A stretch of 64,000 nucleotides of DNA from Chrysemys picta bellii (taxonomy: Eukaryota > Chordata > Testudines > Emydidae). The stretch's first letter is position 1, and each line of letters begins with the position of its first letter. The translations under genes were made by a program, and so were the position numbers. The stretch lies in contig NC_088797.1 in assembly GCF_011386835.1 (NCBI RefSeq), positions 36,827,583 to 36,891,582 of the forward strand, given 5' to 3'. Shown here piece after piece: positions 56,461-64,000 of the stretch. The notes beneath the pieces are model-generated. The model had not been told where the DNA came from. It did no database searches and was given only the letters and a program-made list of their open reading frames with translations.

Positions 56461-58030
56461 TTCCTAAACTCTCATGAGAAACTCTTTAATGGTATCTTTG
56501 TAATTTGCCCGTATGAATGCCAAAACAAGCAATGATAATGTAAAGTTTGTTTATATGCAGAGCAGATGGCTACTCTGTCTATAATATACCCAAGAGTCCA
56601 CAAGTAATGTTTTTAAAAAGACCCTAAATTCCTATAGTATTTAACCTAATAGTTTAGAAGTCCTAGGAGCCTACACAGTCTATTATGTAAATCCAGGTAT
56701 CATAAATTGTGAGCTCAAAGTCATTATGAAAGATTCTGAAATGCATATTATTTACACAATGGACCAAAAGGGCTTGTAAGAGAGCAGTATAATCTATAGC
56801 AACATGGATGGACATACTAATGAATCAAATATCTGTGGTTTTAAAGGGCCCTCAAGAATCTCTGTCTAAAAGAGCAATGATATTGTATGGATTATATTCC
56901 ATTTTAATTATTTTGGTCTAGTGTATAAATGAAACACTTACTAATGTATCTGTAAAAGTGTATATAAAAAGTCCCTAAGTACATATTACCTCATAAATCT
57001 TAATGACTCTGGAAAAAAATAGTGTATTGGTGTCCTGTGTTGATTATATAATTAGTGCCACCACCAGTGCATTATTTAACTGTAGCAGCACAGACAAAAA
57101 ACCGTATTTAATAGCTAAGAGTTTATCAGCTTTCAGTGTTTTCCTTCCTTCTTTCTTTTCTATTATTGGAATAAAATAAAGTTATTGGCGCAAACATATC
57201 AAACTGTGTAGATTTGACTTACAGACATTAAAGCCATGTGGTTATTATCTTTAAGTGTTAACAAGATATTACATTCTCAATATACACTAAATAATAAGAG
57301 TTGTTTGAATTATATCTTGCTGCAAGTGATCTATGTCCCACTTATAAATAAGATTAGATAATTTAAAGCATAGCACCAAAGACCAGAAATTATGTAAATA
57401 TGAGAAGGTATAAATTTCACTAGGTCTAAAATGCAGAATTTTTTCCATTTTCATCTATCACACTGAGACTAATAGCCACTGGCTTTCGCTCTTCTATTAG
57501 ATAGTTAATGCCTCTTTCGCTCACTGTTTGTGTCTCACCAAAGCCATTACCAATCTGAATTTTTACTAAGGGCATTTAATAAAAGTGCAGTTCAGTAATG
57601 AGCAACTTAATTATCACTTCAAGGGCAAAGATCCTGCTGTTTGTTTCTGAGCCAAGGCAGGACAATGCAAAAAGGCTTGATTATAAGAAACCAACGCAGG
57701 GTGGGGGCTTTTTTTGATGCTTGGCTTGTGGCTAAAATGATACGAACTTTGCTAAAGGAAGTGGAAAACGAATGGACCTTGACCAATGAAGAATTCAGAA
57801 TAGAAGAGTGATTAAAAAGTGCAATAATATTGTTATATGAACACGGAATTGGTAGATTTTTTTTTTATTCAGAATTGAGGATTAGGAACCTACTACTCTA
57901 GTATGTATTTTTTCTGCAGCTGTCTCAGGTGAAAAATATTAGCTCATAAAATGATACCAAGTGAAATAATAGGTGAAAATTATTATCTAGTAAAAATGAT
58001 GCCAAGTGAAATAAACAAACTGAAAGAGCC
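56461..58030. other. Non-coding stretch
   Basis: No supported gene or element. AT-rich. Confidence 0.45.
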
Positions 58031-58034
58031 CTTG

Positions 58035-58599
58035 GGGGTGTGTCCACACGGTAATGTAACCCCAGGATTCAAACTCAGGCTGAAGTCTAATCTGTTTACC
58101 ATCTACAGACAAATCGTGCTAACCCAGGACTCTGACTCGTAGTCCAAGACCCCACAGGGGTGAAGGGTCAGACAAAGACTGAATCAAGCCGGGACTCAGG
58201 ATTCAAGCCATATAGTTTTGCAGTGTGGATCCAGAGCATGCATCCTGTGGGGCTGTGAGTCTGCCAAAAGTAACCCACAATGCCATGTGCCAACTTTCTT
58301 TGTCCTCTGGACAGCCAAGTTTGGTGGACAGTCAAGTTTTCCCACACTGCACTATGAACAAAGGGCTAGAGCAGCCACATGTGGGGAGGGCACTAGGAAG
58401 TCTGGGATATGGGTGGTTGGACTCTGCCCTGCATAATGCAGTGTAGTCTCTGGAGCCCCATGTAGGGATCCAGGGTTCAACAATTCCTAACTTGTGGCTG
58501 CAAATGAGTGTAAATGCTCAAGCCCTAGGTTAACAAACCCAGGGTCTGCTAAGTTGAGTTCTGCTAACCCTGGGTTTACATTGCAGTGTAGACATACTC
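58035..58599. mobile_element. Non-autonomous DNA transposon with TGTCYACAC ends
   Basis: The left end GGGTGTGTCCACACGGTAAT is inverted at the right end (ATTGCAGTGTAGACATACTC). Further inside, TAACCCCAGG pairs with CTAACCCTGGGTTTACA. About 560 bp with no transposase; the two overlapping frames at 58218-58446 are chance. No clear TSD. Confidence 0.6.
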
Positions 58600-58664
58600 T
58601 AGAACACCTCTAGTGAAGACTTAGTTAACTTCACCTGTGACATTCATCGATAAAACAAAGGCTT

Positions 58665-58935
58665 TCATAGATTCCAAGCCCAGAAGGGACCAATGTGATC
58701 ATCTAATCTGACCTCCTGTATGCCACAGTCTATAGAACATCCCAAAAATAATTTCTAGAGCAGATCTTTTAGGAAAGCATCCAATCTTGATTTTAAAATT
58801 GTCATTGATGGAGAATCCACCACGACCCTTCGTAAATTGTTCCAATAGTTAATTACCCTGACTGTTAAAAATGTATGCCTTATTTCCAGTCTGAACTTCC
58901 CTGTTCTTCCATTTGAGATTATATTATATAGATCA
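58665..58935 (-). mobile_element. CR1 LINE 3' end
   Basis: CATAGATTCCAAGCCCAGAAGG begins a CR1 3' untranslated end, followed by TCATCTAATCTGACCTCC and the region GAGAATCCACCACGACCC...GTTCCAATAGTTAATTACC. It is 5'-truncated before any recognisable coding motif. Confidence 0.75.
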
Positions 58936-59237
58936 TATTTAAAAAAAATTTATAGCTGTCTTCACTTCTCATCTAAACCAGGTTAGTTTTATAACCAATA
59001 CAACCTTCTTCCTCAATTGTGGCTTTTTTTTTTTTTGGCATCTAGTAAAGTGTTTTTAAACAATTCCCAACCATTCACATTTTTCTAATTAAATTCTTCC
59101 TCACAGCTGATGTGGCTCATAATTGTTTTCAGTTTTGTAAAATTGACATCAAGTATATACATTACTGGCCTACACTTTATTCTGGTTTGTGCCCCTTTTT
59201 AGTAATGCCAGTTTTGAAGAAAAGGTACCATATGAAT

Positions 59238-59700
59238 AGAGCTGTCCCTAGGGTAAGGCCAATCGAGGCGATTGCCCCAGGCCCCGTGCTTTGGGGCCCC
59301 CTCGCACTTCATGAGGATGTGGTCAGGGAGGTGAGGTGGCGGCCAGGCGGGCTGGGGAGCGAGGAAGAGCCCCCTACTAACCTCTCCCTCCCCCCAGAGC
59401 CTCCTGCCCACTGGCAGGCCTCGCCAATCAGTGTCTCCCCCTCCCTCCCAGCACCTACTGCCGATCAGCTGTTTCGCCGCATCTGGAGGTGCTGTGGGGA
59501 AGGGAAGAGGAGCGAGGATGCAGCACGCTTGGGGGAGGGGTGGAACTGGGTAGGGAAGGGGCAGAAAGAGGTGGGGCGGAGGTGGAGCCTTGGGGGAAGG
59601 GCTGGAGTGGAGGTGGGGCCTGGGCGGAGCCAGGGGGGAGCACCCCTCAGCAGATAGAAACTTGGCGCCTATGTCCTGGGCCCTGCACCCCCCGAGAGAT
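59238..59700. repeat. GC-rich non-autonomous element
   Basis: Starts AGAGCTGTCCCTAGGGTAAGG, with TGCCCCAGGCCCC(GTG)CTTTGGGGCCCC, and runs GC-rich to about TGGGCCCTGCACCCC. It resembles the 'ggcgattgcc' MITEs common in turtle DNA, but terminal repeats and TSD are not clear. The 181-codon and overlapping frames are composition artefacts. Confidence 0.4.
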
Positions 59701-60162
59701 GGCCATGCATATGAATATGAAACACTCCTGCTCCATTAGGTGTAAATGAATAAGATCACCATTATAACTTATAAGGTTTTAAAAGCTAGACAAACATGGT
59801 TACATTCATATCTATGTACACATACAAATGTTAGATGTGCTTGCATAGTTCAAGTGTCTGTGTGTGCTTGTGGCCTTTAGGCACTATCTTGATCAAGATA
59901 ATTATAGAAAGTTGCAGGGATTCAGGATCCTAAGTTCTCCATCCTCTTATCCGATGACAAGCTCTGCAGCCTTTCCCAAACAGAGTAGATAAGGGGCAAA
60001 GCCTTCCCAAAGACTGACCCATCAGTCATTAAGTCTGAAAAAATCCATCCTGATGGGAGGCTAAAGTTTCTACCTCTGACTCTGGGGATGGAAAAGTGGA
60101 CTCTACCTTAAGAAAACAATATGAATGGGCACTTAAAGGCATCGGTGTGTTCCTCGGTACTT

Positions 60163-60475
60163 CTCATAGACTCATAGACTTTAAGGTCAGAAGGGACCAT
60201 TATGATCATCTGGTCTGACCCCCTGCATGCTGCAGGCCATAAAACCGTCCCTACCCCTTCCCTGGACTCTGCTGTTGAAGTCCCCAATCCTGTTTTTAGT
60301 GACTTCAATCGGCAGAGACCCTCCTGCTAGAGATCCCTGCCCCATGCTGCGGAGGAAGGCGAAAAACCTCCAGAGGCTCGGCCAATCTGCCCTGGAGGAA
60401 AATTCCTTCCCGACCCCAAATATGGTGATCAGTAAGACCCCGAGCATATAGGCAAGAGTCTCCAGCCCGACCCCT
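60163..60475 (-). mobile_element. CR1 LINE 3' end, different tail subfamily
   Basis: CATAGACTCATAGACTTTAAGG marks the CR1 end, then GTCAGAAGGGACC and TCATCTGGTCTGACCCCCTG. The remainder (GGAGGAAAATTCCTTCCCGACC, AAGACCCCGAGCATATAGGC) is the 3' untranslated region of one CR1 subfamily. No ORF2 sequence is included; the frames at 60108-60451 are shadows. Confidence 0.75.
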
Positions 60476-63400
60476 GTTAGCCATTATACTATTTACCTAC
60501 CATTGCTTGGCTTTCCTTGACTACTATGTTTTACCATTAAACCATTCCCTCCATAAACTTATCTGTCTCTTTCAATCTTCTCTTCTGTGTTTCAGAGAAT
60601 ATGTAATAATCTGGAAGCTCAAAGCTACTTGCTTAGAAAGCTTAAATAAAGCAGCTAGATCTCATTCTCCTTAACAACTAATTTGAGTGGGTGACTCTGC
60701 CAGAGACACAATTACAGGACTCATCTGAGTGATGACAACATTATAACTCACCATGTGCAATGGTTAAGACCATGGATGGGTGACTTTGGATCTAAGGTCC
60801 ATCTTATCTCCCTATCATTTTAGGGAGAGCCTCCTCTTTGGGGATAGTTTGGACCAGCCCTTAAATGGTATGGTGGATCTCAAGACATCATTTCCTTCAA
60901 ACAAGCTTGAAAAACCACAGATGACCTCAGATAAATTCAGTAGAGACCAACTTTCTTTTCAAGGGTCCTTAGCTGATATTGTTCCAGGTTCCAGCTGTTC
61001 AAATACACCATGGTCAACTTGTGAGCTTATCGAGCCTACAGACCTGTTAATCAACTGGAGAGGGGGCACAGGCCTTTAGGAATGGCTTCTAAGACAGTTC
61101 CTCTCCTCCTCCTCCCAGAAATTCTGCTAATGGTAACAGGGAGTATGGAGAAATCACTTCAGAATGATGTCTTCTATCCATTACTGTTTTCTCACTTTCC
61201 TCCAGCTCTTTCACGGGCCTCTTCTGCACTTCTTTCTTCTCCAGAAGAAGACACCAGAGCTGAAACTGTATGTTAGTGACTGAACATATGTCCATACGCT
61301 CACTTCTTCAGGAAGAAGAGGAGTCTTTTCTCTTCTTCTAGTCATCAAAAGATCAGGAGGAAGCTGTCTAGTTCCAAACCTCAAGTAATTGAATGAGTTT
61401 ATCCAGTTCAATCCATTTTTATCATTTTGGTTGCCACTGAGCTGAGTGAATTTCTCACATCCATAGAGCTAGAAGATCTAGAATCTATCAGATCTAGAAT
61501 CCCAGCACAGGTTTTACTTTCAAACAGAGACTTTGCTCTCCCCTTCTGTCTTACCTTGGCACTAAGGGTGTTCACAAAGACCGTAGCAGTGGCAAAAAGC
61601 CAGACAATTCTCTACTTGTGAAGGGATCATTACTACAGTTATATTTTTTTGAAGTCTTCCCACTTCTATGTAGCTAGTTACATGCCTGGTGGTGAGAGAA
61701 ATATCCCAGAAGTCAGTGATTGGTTACTCTACCTAGCAATTTCAAACAGCAGAGGGAAACCCCTTGGTTCATTTGTCAATTGTTTTTCTGTAGAAACCTG
61801 ATTTACAAGGAAGGAAAATCTCCCTTTTCACTTGGCATTTTTGAAGAGCAGTAATATTTAATGCAGAATTCACTGCTGGTTTGGGATGTTTGGTGCAGTG
61901 CCAATGCTAGCCAGGTTAGTTATCCTGTCTAATTGATATAGGATGCACATGCGGTTGTAAATAATTGTCTCATTTGAAAATGTAGGCCTGTCATTTATGT
62001 TCGTTCTTAGAATTTTAATACATTCATTTTCAAACTTTGAAATTGTGACTTGAAGCTATTACCTTTCAATTGGTTTGCAACAGATGGAGCTTTTGCTTGT
62101 GCGTATCACCATTCTCATCTAAAACTCAAGGTATGTTAATTAATCCTTAAATGAACTTTTAGTATGGAGCCAGTTTGCAATTGATGTTTTTGATAGACGC
62201 AGGTTAACAAGAGTGTTTGCTTTCAAAACCAGGTAAAAGCAACATAGGTATTTGTGGGGTTAAGCCCTTTTCTAGTGAGACAGAATTTGGGTTTAAATGT
62301 GCTCCCAATAATAGAGTATTTCAGGCTACCTCACAAAAATATTTATATTCACTCCGTAACCTCCAATATATGTACATCAGTCACAGTGGCATGGCCTTTT
62401 TCTTGGTCTAACCTTATTCTGTACAATTCTCTTGTCATCAGCTTCTTTACATCCAGATACTGAAGAGATCTATTAAGCATATTAATTCTTTCTGGAGGCT
62501 GGGATCAAGAAATGAAGCAACTGTATGCTACTTTAGGATCCAAACCTAAAGCAGTATTCTAGGGCATAGCATATCAAATAGAAAGTTTACATATTAGTAG
62601 ATATTTCAGAATACTTGGAATGCTTTCAACAGATATTTCATCCTAGGCAAAGATGGGGCCATACTGTTGACCCTTTTTGACCTGAGTAACTAGTCAAAGT
62701 TATGGGCCCTGGGGATGTTCCAGTTGGGGATAGAAATTGACGATGGAGTCTGGTATTTTCTTTGGTTCAATTTTGTCTATTTACAAGGAATGTACAAGGT
62801 CTTGCTTCTTCAAACACAGGAGGAATAATAAACAAAAGAGTTCTTTCTTAGTTTACAGCCCCAAGCCTCTAACCAACATTTGATCCCCAAAATGTCTTTC
62901 TCTCTAGCTTTTTTCTGGGGTCATACGCTCTGCTCACAGATTGCTGCTTGGCTTTCTTGCCTTTTGCCTCAGTCTTTTCTTCTCCCTTCCCTCTCATACA
63001 CACACACACATCACTCAAAATAATACTCAGCAAAAGCTTCTCCACCCACCCAGTCTAGGTGGGGGGAGGGAGGTTGTGATTCATTTATCCTTAGAGTTAT
63101 GCTATTTAAAGGGTATGATCACATCCATCGACCTCCCCAAGATTTTTTTAACTCAGCCCATAGTGAGATTTTACCCATCTCAGAACACTACTGTCCCAGT
63201 GGTGATTATCATTTCTTTTGACCCCAGACTCATGGAAGACTCCTAACCAGCCTTGGAAGAGGTTCACTCTACCTTGGAGCTCTCGAACTACTCTTATTTC
63301 ATCTCCTGTTCTACAAAGCATTTAAGCACCCACTCTGTTGAATAGGAATGGATTTAAATGTGTGCGTAAATGCTGAATTGGGGCCTCAAAAAGCAGAAAT

Positions 63401-64000
63401 CTTGTCACCCTAAGCAGCAGTCTTCATGAACTGTGAGCACAAGGTGATCATTCTTTTTGTGTTAAATGCACACAAAATCTAAGTGTACAAATAAGTTATT
63501 TTACTGTAGTGATATTTGTAGGGAAGACAAGATTAACCTCAGTAATTACCAGCCAATTAAGTTGACATCTAAAATAATAGTTAGCTTGTGTTTAGAAAGG
63601 GACATAAAGGGAAATAGCATGTGAAATAATAGAAACTGTACTGTGACAGGTTAGAAGAGTACCTATATGGGAACAATCTAATAGAAAATGACAAGTGTGG
63701 CATTTAGAGATTAAGATCTTGGTCAACAAGGCTTTCGAGTATGCTGTGAACAAGCTTGATGATCATAACATACAAAGTATAATTTATTTGAAAGTTCATA
63801 AGGCTTTCCAGGAAGATTTCTGAAAGCTTTCTCTATCTTTAAAGATCATCCTTTTGGAATGAAGGGTTGGTCTCTTCTCCCTTGACACAGTGGTGACTAA
63901 TAGTGTCAACTAATTTTCAATGTCTTTCCTTTCTCTCTCGCTCTTATTCCTGGCATCCATTCTCTAGTCTCTCTCCCTGCTTCAGTTCAGTTTTGAAAAC
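60476..64000. other. Non-coding stretch
   Basis: No supported gene, RNA gene or classifiable repeat. A short CA tract is at about 62996-63010. Frames of 60-101 codons (60780-61079, 61082-61276, 62941-63246) show no domain and no splice context that I can support. Confidence 0.45.

Noticed and set aside
59112..59749. 181-codon frame rich in Gly/Arg/Pro
   Set aside because: GC-rich repeat sequence, open on both strands, no domain or splice context.
1..64000. CRISPR array, prokaryotic defence system or phage
   Set aside because: No direct-repeat/spacer pattern, no ribosome-binding sites with clustered ORFs; the repeats are vertebrate transposons.

Overview
This window looks like intergenic or intronic DNA from a vertebrate genome, most likely a cryptodiran (hidden-necked) turtle. 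Reasons: AT-rich non-coding DNA with no bacterial-style operons; several CR1 LINE 3' ends on one strand; a tRNA-derived SINE (35.7 kb) whose tail resembles the CR1 3' end, as known for the tortoise Cry I family; a DIRS retrotransposon; hAT and PIF/Harbinger-like MITEs with clear target-site duplications (TSDs); and palindromic Penelope-like insertions. No complete host protein-coding gene can be supported. Nearly every open reading frame lies in a decayed transposon or is a chance frame in GC-rich MITE or simple-repeat sequence.

Layout. 0.6-1.6 kb: a TA-flanked palindromic MITE and a hAT MITE with a perfect 8-bp TSD. 3.06 kb: a (CTTT)n microsatellite. 3.6-8.6 kb: a 5-kb DIRS-type element with inverted terminal repeats, an internal complementary region, a gag-like zinc-knuckle protein, RT/RNase H remnants and a tyrosine recombinase; the RT catalytic core is missing. 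12.25-13.88 kb and 26.29-27.96 kb: two copies of a foldback hAT element carrying the transposase C-terminal region on both arms in inverted orientation. 17.5-22.2 kb: hAT MITEs, a Penelope-like palindrome with a hammerhead-ribozyme-like core, and a Harbinger-like MITE. 24.2-24.7 kb: two same-family hAT MITEs in opposite orientation. 25.3-25.9 kb: CR1. 28.77-28.96 kb: the only candidate host feature, a TATA box, a short leader with ATG, a 5' splice site, then a 30-nt micro-exon with good splice sites; a possible in-frame last exon is at 34.9 kb. 35-37 kb: two tRNA-like SINE-type elements and a Penelope-like element nested in another. 37-50 kb: mostly unique AT-rich DNA with scattered MITEs. 50.1-55.3 kb: four minus-strand CR1 fragments in a row, interrupted by a hAT element. 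55.3-60.5 kb: a hairpin hAT MITE, a Harbinger-like MITE inside an older palindrome, and two more CR1 tails. 60.5-64 kb: no recognised feature.

The features do not form a pathway; the window records successive insertions. The points most worth checking are the hammerhead-like cores in the palindromic insertions, the foldback hAT family, the RT-deleted DIRS copy that keeps its termini, and the candidate micro-exon promoter unit.
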